DNA of 64,000 nucleotides from contig NZ_CP166194.1 of the NCBI RefSeq assembly GCF_045679545.1, forward strand, positions 2,108,001 to 2,172,000, given 5' to 3'. The notes beneath the pieces were generated by a model that did no database searches, had not been told where the DNA came from, and worked only from the letters and a program-made list of their open reading frames with translations. Origin of the DNA: Enterovibrio sp045679545 (GTDB lineage: Bacteria > Pseudomonadota > Gammaproteobacteria > Enterobacterales > Vibrionaceae). Positions 18,155 to 27,620 of the stretch are shown in pieces; the first letter of the stretch is position 1; the number at the start of each line of letters is the position of its first letter. Position numbers and translations under genes: made by a program.

Positions 18155-19189
18155 ATGTCTGCATCCATGGAAAACACGAAAATCGTCTTAGCTTCTCGCC
18201 CTGTTGGCGCTCCTGTTACCGATAACTTCCGCTTAGAAAACGCTGACGTCACCGCTATCAAAGCTGGCGAAATGCTGCTTCGTACCATCTACTTGTCACT
18301 TGACCCTTACATGCGTGGCCGCATGAGCGATGCAAAATCTTACGCTGAACCTGTCGCTATCGATGATGTCATGGTGGGTGCAACCGTTTGTCAGGTAGAA
18401 GATTCACAACACCCTGATTTTGAGAAGGGCGAATGGGTGCTGGCCTACACAGGTTGGCAAAGTTACGCCGTTTCTGATGGCGAAGGCCTACTAAAACTGG
18501 GTAAAGCGCCTACTCACCCATCTTTTGCTTTAGGCATCATGGGCATGCCGGGCTTCACCGCTTACATGGGCTTGTTGGATATTGGTCAGCCTAAAAACGG
18601 TGACACCTTGGTTGTCGCTGCTGCTACAGGCCCGGTCGGCGCGACAGTGGGTCAAATTGGTAAGCTGAAAGGCTGCAAGGTTGTCGGCATTGCTGGCGGT
18701 GAAGAGAAATGTCGCTATGCCGTTGAAACCTTGGGTTTTGATGTGTGTATTGATCACAAAGCCGATGATTTTGCCGAGCAACTGGCTGCAGCGTGTGACA
18801 AAGGCATTGATGTCTATTACGAAAACGTCGGCGGCAAAGTGTTCGACGCGGTCATGCCTTTGCTCAACACGGGCGCTCGTATTCCTGTGTGCGGCATGAT
18901 TTCTCAATATAACGCCACTGAACTGCCAGCTGGCCCAGATCGCATGGGTATGCTAATGGCGACGCTGCTTATCAAACGTATCAAGATGCAAGGCTTCATC
19001 ATCTTTGACGACTACGGTCATCGCTACAACGAGTTCGCGGCTGACATGTCTAAGTGGCTTGCTGAAGGTAAAATGCAGTACAAAGAGCAAGTGATTGAAG
19101 GCTTAGACAAAGCACCAGAAGCCTTTATGGGCCTGCTTGAAGGTAAAAACTTCGGCAAATTGGTGATCAAAGTCGCTGACCCAATCTAA
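18155..19189 (+). CDS. NADP-dependent MDR-family oxidoreductase (CurA/LTB4DH-like)
   Basis: The 344-residue zinc-free medium-chain reductase has the N-terminal SLDPYMRGRM motif, the central MGMPGFTAYMGLLDIG segment, the nucleotide-binding AAATGPVGATVGQIGK and VYYENVGGKVFDAV. It is closest in pattern to E. coli CurA and prostaglandin/leukotriene reductases, which reduce alpha,beta-unsaturated ketones or quinones with NADPH in the cytoplasm. The TetR-type operator before it supports a role in electrophile detoxification. It has its own downstream terminator. Confidence 0.92.
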   Translation: MSASMENTKIVLASRPVGAPVTDNFRLENADVTAIKAGEMLLRTIYLSLDPYMRGRMSDAKSYAEPVAIDDVMVGATVCQVEDSQHPDFEKGEWVLAYTGWQSYAVSDGEGLLKLGKAPTHPSFALGIMGMPGFTAYMGLLDIGQPKNGDTLVVAAATGPVGATVGQIGKLKGCKVVGIAGGEEKCRYAVETLGFDVCIDHKADDFAEQLAAACDKGIDVYYENVGGKVFDAVMPLLNTGARIPVCGMISQYNATELPAGPDRMGMLMATLLIKRIKMQGFIIFDDYGHRYNEFAADMSKWLAEGKMQYKEQVIEGLDKAPEAFMGLLEGKNFGKLVIKVADPI

Positions 19190-19218
19190 GCGCATATCTA
19201 ATTTGTGAGAAGGCAACA

Positions 19219-19256
19219 CAAAAGCCCACCTTGTGATTCGCAGGTGGGCTTTTTCC
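19219..19256 (+). terminator. Terminator after the MDR oxidoreductase gene
   Basis: AAAGCCCACCT (19221-19231) pairs with AGGTGGGCTTT (19242-19252), followed by T's. Confidence 0.88.
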
Positions 19257-19337
19257 ATTACACTTGACTCAAATCAACGTGTTATCGTTACTTTGAACAG
19301 TCTGTTTAGGATGGATACACAAACAGGAGTAAGCTTA

Positions 19338-19814
19338 ATGAAAACCCGCCATGTTCTCTTATTGATGTTCTCTCATGTCTTTGCCATTTTTATCGGCTTT
19401 GCTGCGGGGATCTATGTCCTGCCTATTCTGATTGCCCCGCCCGGCCCAAGCATTGATGACGTGTCTGCGACAGCGGCGAGTTCCACCTACAACGGCGAGT
19501 TTCGAAAAGATCTGAAAGGCAGCGATACGTTTCACTGGGGTGAAGGCACTGTATCTATCGGGCCTACTATGGTTTCTTTTGCCGGTGAATTAGCGCCCGG
19601 GCCTGACTACAAACTCTATTTCTCACCCGAGTTTGTCGAAACAGAAGCCGACTTCAACCGACTCAAGCCCCAAATGGCACAAATTGGTGATGTTAAAACC
19701 TTCGATAACTTTATCGTCAATGTCCCTGCCAACATTGACCCATCGCAATACAACACCGTGGTTGTATGGTGTGAGAGCTTTGGTGAGTTTATTACGTCGG
19801 CAAGGTATAAATAA
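19338..19814 (+). CDS. Membrane-anchored DM13-domain protein
   Basis: I start this 158-residue protein at ATG 19338 behind AGGAG; upstream in-frame sequence runs through the preceding terminator. A single N-terminal membrane segment (about residues 5-32, LLLMFSHVFAIFIGFAAGIYVLPILI) is followed by a DM13 domain: YNGEFRKDLKGSDTFHWGEGTVSIG, LAPGPDYKLYFSP and the closing VVVWCESFGEFITSA with the conserved Cys. DM13 domains are proposed to take part in electron transfer or redox sensing. The domain would face the periplasm. Substrate and partner are unknown. Confidence 0.88.
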   Translation: MKTRHVLLLMFSHVFAIFIGFAAGIYVLPILIAPPGPSIDDVSATAASSTYNGEFRKDLKGSDTFHWGEGTVSIGPTMVSFAGELAPGPDYKLYFSPEFVETEADFNRLKPQMAQIGDVKTFDNFIVNVPANIDPSQYNTVVVWCESFGEFITSARYK

Positions 19815-19828
19815 CGATTAGCAGAACA

Positions 19829-19858
19829 CAAAACAGCCGCTTCTCAGCGGCTGTTTAA
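19829..19858 (+). terminator. Terminator after the DM13 gene
   Basis: A 10-bp perfect stem (AAACAGCCGC 19831-19840, GCGGCTGTTT 19847-19856) with a 6-base loop and a short T tract. Confidence 0.8.
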
Positions 19859-19939
19859 ATTAGCCTTTATTGCCAAATCGACGTATCAGCTACAAGTAAG
19901 CACTCCGTTCTGAGCACCCTCCACATTCGCTCACAAACA

Positions 19940-22522
19940 TTAATTCAGCGATGTATCGACACTTCCCGTTTCTATTTTTATCTTGAAGTAATGCATTAGG
20001 TTTGCTCCATCTGGGTACACCAGATCTTTGTCGCTCGTATTTAGCATGGGGATCTCGACTTGGAACTTTGCATCTCCAGCCGCGTTTTTCCAGAGACGAA
20101 CACGAGCAGGCATGATCACTAAAGTGGTTGGCAGCTTCATGGCTGGATTCCCTGCCGTTTTGTCGATTTCGTCGTAAAGATAATTCACCGACACACTGAG
20201 CATATTCATGTCAATCTCATCAAAATCCCGCGTAGTGAAAAAGTTCACCATGGACGAAAGGGTATAAATACCTCCAGCTGGAATCCTTCGACCTTTGAAA
20301 TCCTGAGCAATAGTGCCGTAATACAGATTGTTCATTCTGTATTGCCCAGCAATACCCAACGCATCAGCAGACAGGCTAACTTCTTTGCCCGCACCGGGCA
20401 GTTTATTGTGCTTGGCTGAAAACGTGACTTTCCAACCAAATGGCAATTGCTTAGAAGCGGGCGTAATACCGTATGCCCAAGGGCGGAACAAGTACGAACG
20501 CAACCCAGAGAAAATGCCTTGAAGCTCAGTGACGCCACCGGGTAAGCCATGGATGTCTCCCGCCGAACGTTCATTTTCATCGTAAGATGTTAAGTGCAAA
20601 TGGGCGATTGATGGAGGTCGCACGTCAACAAGTGAACCATACGAATCGGGACGAGGGTGACAATAATGGTTAGAACTGATCGCGCTATAGAGGTTGCTGT
20701 CGGCATAGTTAGGGTCTGGCGTTTCTTGCACCAGCCTTGCTTTACAGTAAGTTACCCGGCGTGAATCAGTGGGCGTACTGGTGATAACAATATCGTTCTG
20801 TCGCGCGTCCGCAGCAAACACAACAATGCTGTTCCAACGCAGCGGGTTCCAGTCGCTCTCTTCCTTTAGCGGCGAATCACCAAATGGATCAACGTTGTTT
20901 GCATCGAAATGGTCTTCCATACTGCCCGTTTGTATTGAATTCGATGACGAACCAAAATACATAGCTCCACCTCTGCTGCCATAGCTATCGAAGTTACCGA
21001 AGTCATTGGAAGATGCTGTGTATGTTACCTTGCGATGAACTTTGAGCTCACCCGCCGCGTTGGGCCAACCATTGTTATCATTGACATTTCGACTCCCAAG
21101 CACAGGTTCTGACGCATAGAGCGACCAACCGCCATTATTCACTGCCGCACAACTCACAAACGCATTGTGCATGTAATCTTCATACCCACCGGGAAAGAAC
21201 CAACCATCGAGCCCATTCTCACGCGCCATCAAATTGGTGAGCGAGTTATACGCACCATCGATGCCCACAAAACCATTCCAAGGCATGCGTTCAACGACGA
21301 TGTTCATAAATTCGTTGTAAGACGCACGCGCCGACGTGTAATACTCTCCAGGAAGGAAAGGCGTCATTTGAGACACCAAGGAATAGTGCGTCACCCAATT
21401 GTAAAACGAGACTTCTACCTTTGCCGTTTGCGCGGGTAAGCCACCCGGCACCACCACTGTCGTAGTGGTGTCATTGATACCGATCGGCTTGTTGTATACG
21501 CGTGTTTCCCCCGTTTTTTTAGGGTTACCCGTGGTTTGGCGGTCATCAGCATTGATACCGACTGTTCCACCGCCTAGTTTAGAACCAACATTTGCAAATC
21601 GCGCAATCTCAGTCCCGTTTGCAGCAAAAGCACGCACCCAACGTACCAGTGGCACATCCACCTTATCGTCCAATAACACCTCTTTTGAAGAGGTGTATGC
21701 GCCTCGCGCCGGCACAACTATTTCAGTATCACCCTCGCCATTATTAAGCTTAAAAGAGGTGAGACCCGGCCAAACCAATGGAAAAGTAAAACGCTTTTGC
21801 GGCAATTTGTTTGGTTGTCCGGCCCAATACTGCGTTGTATTCGGACGAGAGGAAGCAGCAATATTAGGTTGAGGCGGTGTATGGCCGAGTATCATGCCAT
21901 TGCCACCATCACCCGCATCTTTCAGACAACCACTAACGGCAAAGTCTGCGACGAATGAAGAGCCACATTGGGTTAGCACACCATTGTTGTCGGTGCCCCC
22001 TATGGGACAGAGGGCAGTAGGATGTTTTGCGACACCTCGAAGTTCAGAACTCAACGATCGACGTCGAACATAAGAGCCTTGTCCGCGAAAAAATCCTGCC
22101 CCAACAGGAAGAACCAGATCACCTATGATTGGAAAATAACCTTTACCCATCACCACATTAAACGACAAAGATAGATCAGAATCAGGCACTCGATTTCCAA
22201 GCTCATCTCGCAACCCTAATGCTTGTTCAAGTTTTAGTTGGTTCTCTTCAGCTATCGATTTAACCGTTTCACGATCCGCTAACCATCTCGCTCGCGCTTG
22301 TTGAGATGAATCGCCAATCGACACAAGATTCAATGTCGAATCTCTTGGCGATGGTGGTGTTTGAATCAGAACAGAGGGTGCTGAAGTGAGCTCTGGCGGG
22401 AAAATCGCATTGATAATACGCTCAAAGAATACGATGATTTGGCGGAAAAAACTGCCAATCGCAGCCCAAATACTACTCACTCTTGTATTTAAATCATTCA
22501 CGACAATGCTCCATGCATTCAA
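19940..22522 (-). CDS. Unrecognised large protein (860 residues)
   Basis: The open frame is long, with an ordinary amino-acid mix and no frameshift, so it is a real gene, but I recognise no family. The N-terminus has an amphipathic/hydrophobic stretch (about residues 15-45, SIWAAIGSFFRQIIVFFERI) with no clear signal-peptide cleavage site. The rest is rich in Asn, Gly, Ser, Tyr and Trp with beta-strand-like patches and only a handful of Cys, as seen in secreted or surface beta-sandwich proteins. No membrane domain, nucleotide-binding motif or repeat was seen. It lies divergent from the alkylsulfatase gene across a 500-base AT-rich gap. Export and function are unknown. Confidence 0.8.
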   Translation of the reverse strand: MNAWSIVVNDLNTRVSSIWAAIGSFFRQIIVFFERIINAIFPPELTSAPSVLIQTPPSPRDSTLNLVSIGDSSQQARARWLADRETVKSIAEENQLKLEQALGLRDELGNRVPDSDLSLSFNVVMGKGYFPIIGDLVLPVGAGFFRGQGSYVRRRSLSSELRGVAKHPTALCPIGGTDNNGVLTQCGSSFVADFAVSGCLKDAGDGGNGMILGHTPPQPNIAASSRPNTTQYWAGQPNKLPQKRFTFPLVWPGLTSFKLNNGEGDTEIVVPARGAYTSSKEVLLDDKVDVPLVRWVRAFAANGTEIARFANVGSKLGGGTVGINADDRQTTGNPKKTGETRVYNKPIGINDTTTTVVVPGGLPAQTAKVEVSFYNWVTHYSLVSQMTPFLPGEYYTSARASYNEFMNIVVERMPWNGFVGIDGAYNSLTNLMARENGLDGWFFPGGYEDYMHNAFVSCAAVNNGGWSLYASEPVLGSRNVNDNNGWPNAAGELKVHRKVTYTASSNDFGNFDSYGSRGGAMYFGSSSNSIQTGSMEDHFDANNVDPFGDSPLKEESDWNPLRWNSIVVFAADARQNDIVITSTPTDSRRVTYCKARLVQETPDPNYADSNLYSAISSNHYCHPRPDSYGSLVDVRPPSIAHLHLTSYDENERSAGDIHGLPGGVTELQGIFSGLRSYLFRPWAYGITPASKQLPFGWKVTFSAKHNKLPGAGKEVSLSADALGIAGQYRMNNLYYGTIAQDFKGRRIPAGGIYTLSSMVNFFTTRDFDEIDMNMLSVSVNYLYDEIDKTAGNPAMKLPTTLVIMPARVRLWKNAAGDAKFQVEIPMLNTSDKDLVYPDGANLMHYFKIKIETGSVDTSLN

Positions 22523-23043
22523 TTAACTCAGCGCTTCTAACAGATGCGAAGACATTCCTTTGTCGATCCTACATACACCTTTCAATCAGTTTCTGATGTC
22601 GTCCAGCCACCAGCAAGTTCAAGAAAGATAACCCCATAGGATTTATCCATCTTCGTTAGCACTTTAGGAGAGAAAGAGAGCTTTATCTGTACAATATATG
22701 TGACAAAATGAAATAAACATGACCAGAATATTAAACATAAAATAATAATGGAGATACCAGAGAGACGATTGCGGTGCGTTTAGTCAGCAATATTCTTCGT
22801 CAAATTAAACGTGATATATACACACCACAAATCCTCCCCACCAATAAATATCAATAACTTATTAATATTTCAGTGTTTACCACATCGGTTGGTGCACCCA
22901 GCTTTATTGCAAATCATGCACATGCTCACACTTGTTAAACAAAAGTCCAGATACGCAAAAATAAGAAAGAACAAGTGCTGTATTAGACAGCGAATGCATA
23001 CTAAATTGGATATTCAACTGACGTTCGAAACATGGAGAAATAC
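22523..23043. other. AT-rich divergent intergenic region
   Basis: About 520 bases separate the unknown 860-residue gene and the alkylsulfatase gene. It is more AT-rich than its surroundings. Short open frames here show no family resemblance. Promoters for both genes must lie in it, but no single convincing one could be chosen. Confidence 0.5.
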
Positions 23044-25149
23044 GTGCGCACAAAAAAACTCAGCTACCTGATAGCAATCACCTTGTCACTTTCTTCCCTT
23101 TCTGCATTGGCAGCTGGGGGCGGTGGCGTGCTGTCTGACCCAGGCGCAGCAGAAGGGAAGCACTTTGATGCCAAAGGCAACTACCCTTCTGTTTTCACTA
23201 AAGAAATATGGCAACAAAACAAAGCGACATTGCCGTTCTCTGACACGCGAGATTTCGATGAGGCAAAACGCGGGTTTATTGCCGCCCCAGCTTACAAGCA
23301 GATCATGGCAGAGGCAGGAAATGTCGCATGGGACATGGGTAGCTATGAATGGCTGCTTCAAGATGGCAAAGAGTTCGACAGCATTCATCCGTCATTACAA
23401 CGCCAAGCCATTCTGAACATGGCTTACGGCCTTTATGAAGTCATGCCCGACAAAATCTACCAAGTCCGTGGCTATGACCTTGCCAATATCACCTTTATCA
23501 AGGGTGATACTGGCTGGATTGTTTTTGACCCATTGACAGCAAAAGAAACGGCTCAAGCCGCGTTAGCATTTATCAACGAGCAGCTTGGTGAGAGACCAGT
23601 GGTTGCCGTGGTTTATTCTCACTCCCATGCTGATCACTATGGTGGCGTACGTGGTGTTGTTGATGAAGCCGATGTGAAATCCGGTAAAGTGAAAGTCATC
23701 GCACCATCTGGTTTTATGGAGCACGCCGTATCTGAAAATGTTTATGCTGGCAACGCCATGAACCGTCGTATGTTCTATCAATATGGGGTGCTGCTTCCAA
23801 GAAGCCCATTTGGACACGTTGACCAGTCTATTGGTAAAAACACGGCTGCAGGTAACCTTGGTCTGATCGCGCCAAATACCACCATTTCTGATGATTTCAA
23901 AGAAATGACCATTGATGGTGTGAGAATGGAATTCCAAAACACACCAGGAACAGAAGCCCCTTCAGAAATGAACACCTACTTCCCAGATCTGAAAGCATTC
24001 TGGGCGGCAGAAAACATCACGGGCACAGTGCACAACATTTATACCTTACGTGGTGCATTGGTGCGCGACGCATTGGAGTGGTCAAAGCAGATCAACAACG
24101 CTCTTTACCGTTATGGTCAAGACGCCACCGTGATGTTTGCTTCACACAGCTGGCCTCGCTGGGGGAACGACCGCATTCAAGAAATCATGCGATCTCAACG
24201 CGACATATACGCGAACTTGAACAATGAAGTACTTCATCTTGCCAACCAAGGTGTCACGGTGAACGAGGTTCATAACCAATATAAGCCGCCGAAGAGCCTG
24301 CAAGATCAATGGTCTGCACACAGCTATCACGGTTCAGAAGCGCACAATAGCCGTGCTGTGATTAACCGTTACCTCGGCTACTGGGACGGTAACCCAGCAA
24401 CCTTGATCCCTCTGTCTCCGGGCGACTCAGCGCCGCTATACGTTGAAATGATGGGCGGGTCAGACAAGATCATCGCTAAGGGACAAGCACTGTACGACAA
24501 AGGCGAATATCGCTTGGCGCAAGAGATCTTAAACAAGCTCGTTTACGCCGAACCGAAAAACCAACAAGGTAAAGATCTACTGGCAGACACGTTCGAACAA
24601 ATTGGTTATCAACAAGAAAGCCCAAGCGTTCGTAACAGCTTCTTAGCCGCAGCGTATGAATTACGAAATGGCATTCCAACAGGCGCAACGCCTAAATCTG
24701 CGGGTCCTGATACCACCAAAGCGATGGCGACTGAGTTATGGTTGGATTTCTTGGGCATACGCCTTGATAGTGACAAAGCAGCCGGAAAATCATCGGTAAT
24801 CAACTTGGTGCTACCTGACATTGATGAGCAATTTGTGGTTGAGCTTAGCAATGCAACCCTCACTAATATCAAAGGCGTCCAAGCGGATAAGCCTGATCTC
24901 ACTCTCACGATTAAGCGTGAAGATCTTGAGCCAGTGATGATGGGCGCGGCTACGTTCGAAGAGCAAATCAAAGCAGGGAAAGTGAAGTACAAGGGCGATT
25001 TGAAACACTTCACCCAGCTAAAATCGATGATGGTTAACTTCACGCCAACCTTCGAGATGATGCCGGGAACGGCTGTAGATGCACCAAAAACAAGCAAAGG
25101 TGAGGTGACATTTGCACAACCGGAAGTTGGTCGTTCAGACGGTGTTTAA
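23044..25149 (+). CDS. Periplasmic alkyl/aryl sulfatase, SdsA/YjcS type
   Basis: The protein is a class III (metallo-beta-lactamase-fold) alkylsulfatase that removes sulfate from alkyl sulfates such as SDS. A signal peptide (LSYLIAITLSLSSLSALAA) is followed by the zinc motif SHSHADHYGG near residue 195, the conserved NTPGTEAPSEMN and MFASHSWPRWGN segments, a dimerisation helix region, and a C-terminal SCP2-like domain (about 575-690). I chose GTG 23044, which has GGAG six bases before it; ATG 23032 would add four residues but has no ribosome-binding site. Total length about 701 residues is normal for the family. It has its own terminator. Confidence 0.92.
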   Translation: MRTKKLSYLIAITLSLSSLSALAAGGGGVLSDPGAAEGKHFDAKGNYPSVFTKEIWQQNKATLPFSDTRDFDEAKRGFIAAPAYKQIMAEAGNVAWDMGSYEWLLQDGKEFDSIHPSLQRQAILNMAYGLYEVMPDKIYQVRGYDLANITFIKGDTGWIVFDPLTAKETAQAALAFINEQLGERPVVAVVYSHSHADHYGGVRGVVDEADVKSGKVKVIAPSGFMEHAVSENVYAGNAMNRRMFYQYGVLLPRSPFGHVDQSIGKNTAAGNLGLIAPNTTISDDFKEMTIDGVRMEFQNTPGTEAPSEMNTYFPDLKAFWAAENITGTVHNIYTLRGALVRDALEWSKQINNALYRYGQDATVMFASHSWPRWGNDRIQEIMRSQRDIYANLNNEVLHLANQGVTVNEVHNQYKPPKSLQDQWSAHSYHGSEAHNSRAVINRYLGYWDGNPATLIPLSPGDSAPLYVEMMGGSDKIIAKGQALYDKGEYRLAQEILNKLVYAEPKNQQGKDLLADTFEQIGYQQESPSVRNSFLAAAYELRNGIPTGATPKSAGPDTTKAMATELWLDFLGIRLDSDKAAGKSSVINLVLPDIDEQFVVELSNATLTNIKGVQADKPDLTLTIKREDLEPVMMGAATFEEQIKAGKVKYKGDLKHFTQLKSMMVNFTPTFEMMPGTAVDAPKTSKGEVTFAQPEVGRSDGV

Positions 25150-25177
25150 CGTCTAACCTTCAAGGAAATATACCGAG

Positions 25178-25206
25178 CATGGCGGAGTTAATCCGCCATG
25201 TTTTTA
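25178..25206 (+). terminator. Terminator after the alkylsulfatase gene
   Basis: CATGGCGGA (25178-25186) pairs perfectly with TCCGCCATG (25192-25200), followed by TTTTT. Confidence 0.9.
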
Positions 25207-25300
25207 TCCAGGCCCCACCTTCTTCCCTCTCTTTACCCTCTGTCATCCCTTTCCCCCTTTTATCTCCTTCTTGCCCTTTTTGCCTCCTTGCGCTTTTGCA
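25206..25300. other. Pyrimidine-rich tract
   Basis: About 95 bases on the plus strand are almost all C and T, broken by only scattered purines, between the sulfatase terminator and the patatin gene. No coding potential or hairpin is apparent. Confidence 0.6.
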
Positions 25301-25450
25301 AGACTCGCTTAACATTTTGTCAGCGGCTAGGAATAACAATTCGTGACTTTCAATAACCCATAGCTATCAGAACAATAGAAAGCAGCCATTTTTCTCTTTC
25401 GCACTCATTGCGTATGCTTTCGCGAGAAGGTGTTATTAAGAGTAAAGATC

Positions 25451-26329
25451 ATGGCAGGACAACGAGCACTAGTCGTGGAAGGTGGCGCAATGCGTGGCAT
25501 TTTTGCCAGCGGCGTGTTAGACGAATTCCTTGAAATGGGTTTCCGCCCGTTTGATTTTGCTATCGGTGTGTCTGCGGGGGCATCCAACCTTGTCAGTTAT
25601 CTCGCTGAACAACCAAAGCGCAGCTACAACGTTGTCACTGAGTTGGCGACAAATACGATGTTTTTTAACCCTGCCCGTTTTGTCAAAGGCGGCAATTTAA
25701 TTGATGTCGACTGGCTTTGGAAAACGGCACTAGAACGTTATCCACTCAATACCGAGACTCTGTTTGCCAATATTCCGTTGCTGGCCGCCGTCACAAACGT
25801 TGAAACTGCGTCTGCCGACTATTACTGGGTGAATGAAAGCAACCTGTCTAATGTGATTGAAGCAACCTCTGCGCTGCCCATTGCTTATCGCCAAACGCCC
25901 TGCTTTTCAGGAGGTTGCTACACAGACGGCGGTGTGGCGGATTCCATTCCCGTGATGGAAGCGTATCGACGCGGTGCACGTGATATTACGGTGATTTTGT
26001 CTCAGCCAGAATCTTACGAAATGACACCCATGCGCCTTCCTAGCTTGATGGATCATATCTTGAAAAAACACCCAAGTATTGCAGAAGCTATGCGCCAGCG
26101 CGCAGATCGATACAATGCTTCGTTGGCATTTATTCGCCGACCACCCGCTGATTGCAAAGTGCGTGTGATCGCGCCACCAGACGCTTTTCCTGTCGGTCGA
26201 TTCACCATGAAGAAATCAAAGTTGGATCAAGGCTACGATATGGGTCGTCAAGCCGCACAGAACCATCTTTTCAGGATATTCAAATCGACGATGTTAAAAG
26301 AACAAAATTGGAATAGCACTGCCGCCTAA
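25451..26329 (+). CDS. Patatin-like phospholipase
   Basis: I start this 292-residue protein at ATG 25451; a GTG seven codons upstream is also possible. The patatin catalytic set is complete: the oxyanion loop GGAMRG at residues 11-16, nucleophile Ser41 in GVSAGAS, and Asp159 in YTDGGVADS. Length and the C-terminal YNASLAFIRRPP block resemble E. coli YjjU. It would act as a lipid acyl hydrolase in the cytoplasm or at the inner membrane; no signal peptide is seen. No operon partner is evident. Confidence 0.92.
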   Translation: MAGQRALVVEGGAMRGIFASGVLDEFLEMGFRPFDFAIGVSAGASNLVSYLAEQPKRSYNVVTELATNTMFFNPARFVKGGNLIDVDWLWKTALERYPLNTETLFANIPLLAAVTNVETASADYYWVNESNLSNVIEATSALPIAYRQTPCFSGGCYTDGGVADSIPVMEAYRRGARDITVILSQPESYEMTPMRLPSLMDHILKKHPSIAEAMRQRADRYNASLAFIRRPPADCKVRVIAPPDAFPVGRFTMKKSKLDQGYDMGRQAAQNHLFRIFKSTMLKEQNWNSTAA

Positions 26330-26576
26330 CTGTTTGCATTGCATCACAATCAATCATTCCACCAAAATCAATCATTGCGCCAAGAGACCGTCTGCGTTAG
26401 GTTGTTTATTCATCACTTAGGATTCAACTTTCCATGATTTTATTCCTGCAATCACTCTGGCTCCTGCTTCTTATGCCCTTCAGTCGGTAGAGTGATTCAT
26501 TTCCGGCTGTGAGTAACGCAGCCGGCTCCCGTTCTCACAGCCTTGATTTTAATAAGCAAATTCAAGGACGTAATTA

Positions 26577-27488
26577 ATGAGCGACGCTTCTGTCAGTACA
26601 CAACCCTCTTCAGACTATCGTCAAGGCATCATCTATGCGTTGATCGGTACTGTGCTATTTTCCATCAAACCTGTATTGATCAAACTCGCCTATAGCGCTG
26701 GCGGTGATGCAACGGCCATCATGAGCCTGCGTGCCGCCTCGTCACTCCCCCTCTACATCGCTATGCTGCTATGGCTATGCCGTGACCCAGATGAAAGAAG
26801 TAAACTGCGACAGTATGGCTGGCAGGCGGCGCTGGTTGGCGTGCTTGGGTATTACTTTGCCTCTTTGCTCGACATCCTTGCGCTTGAGTTCATTTCAGCC
26901 CAGCTAGAACGCTTGTTGATTTATTTGTTCCCCTCTTTTGTGGTAGCGATCAGTTGGATATTCCTGAAAGAGAAGCCCGCGAAAGGCACATTGCTCTCCA
27001 TTCTGCTTGGTTACGTTGGCGTGACATTCATTGTGGCGCATGACTTGCAATCATTTGGTTCGCAAGTATGGATTGGCAGCATGATGGCTATTGCCTCTGC
27101 ATTGGTCTTTGCAATCTATCTGGTACTCAGCAAGAAAGTGATTGGCCGCATGGGTGCGCAACTGTTTACCAGTGTGGGAATGGGAAGCGCGGGTGTCGTG
27201 ATCATGATGCAGTATCAATTTAAGGATGCGGATTTTAGCACCATGCCCGACGATCTGATTTTGATGGGGATTGGCATCGGAATTTTCTGTACTGTGCTGC
27301 CCTCGTATTTCGTTGCAGCTGCTATGGCGCGCTTAACCCCATCAATATTAAGCCTTACTGGCAACATTGGCCCTGCGATCACGGCATTGTTTGCCATCAC
27401 CTTGCTTGATGAAACCTTTACTATTTTGCACGGTATTGGTATGTGTTTGGTGGTGTATGCAGTGGTTAGGATGGGCAAGAAGAGTTAG
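26577..27488 (+). CDS. DMT-superfamily transporter (EamA domains)
   Basis: The 303-residue inner-membrane protein has about ten hydrophobic segments in two EamA repeats. The first runs from IIYALIGTVLFSIKPVLIKLAY, the second from IGSMMAIASALVFAIYLVLSK, and it ends with ITLLDETFTILHGIGMCLVVYAVV. Family members export metabolites or amino acids; the substrate is not readable. It has an AAGGA ribosome-binding site and is followed by a strong hairpin. It appears monocistronic. Confidence 0.9.
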   Translation: MSDASVSTQPSSDYRQGIIYALIGTVLFSIKPVLIKLAYSAGGDATAIMSLRAASSLPLYIAMLLWLCRDPDERSKLRQYGWQAALVGVLGYYFASLLDILALEFISAQLERLLIYLFPSFVVAISWIFLKEKPAKGTLLSILLGYVGVTFIVAHDLQSFGSQVWIGSMMAIASALVFAIYLVLSKKVIGRMGAQLFTSVGMGSAGVVIMMQYQFKDADFSTMPDDLILMGIGIGIFCTVLPSYFVAAAMARLTPSILSLTGNIGPAITALFAITLLDETFTILHGIGMCLVVYAVVRMGKKS

Positions 27489-27505
27489 CGAATTTAAAAC
27501 AAGGA

Positions 27506-27546
27506 CCAACAACAAAACAGGTGTTTACCCGCTTTTTTGTTGTTGG
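27506..27546 (+). terminator. Hairpin after the DMT transporter gene
   Basis: CCAACAACAAAA (27506-27517) pairs with TTTTGTTGTTGG (27535-27546), with a GGT/ACC inner pair. The descending arm supplies the T-rich stretch. A second TTGTTGTTGG follows at 27551. Confidence 0.55.
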
Positions 27547-27620
27547 TTTATTGTTGTTGGTATATTTTTTTCGACATTTAATCGCACCCGATCAGATGCA
27601 AAGACTAGCGAGGGTAACCC

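Noticed and set aside
22811..23071. 86-codon plus-strand open frame before the alkylsulfatase gene
   Set aside because: No ribosome-binding site or family resemblance; it overlaps the sulfatase start and lies in AT-rich intergenic sequence.
27535..27560. Tandem TTGTTGTTGG as a mobile-element end
   Set aside because: It is explained by the hairpin after the DMT gene; no transposase or target duplication is nearby.
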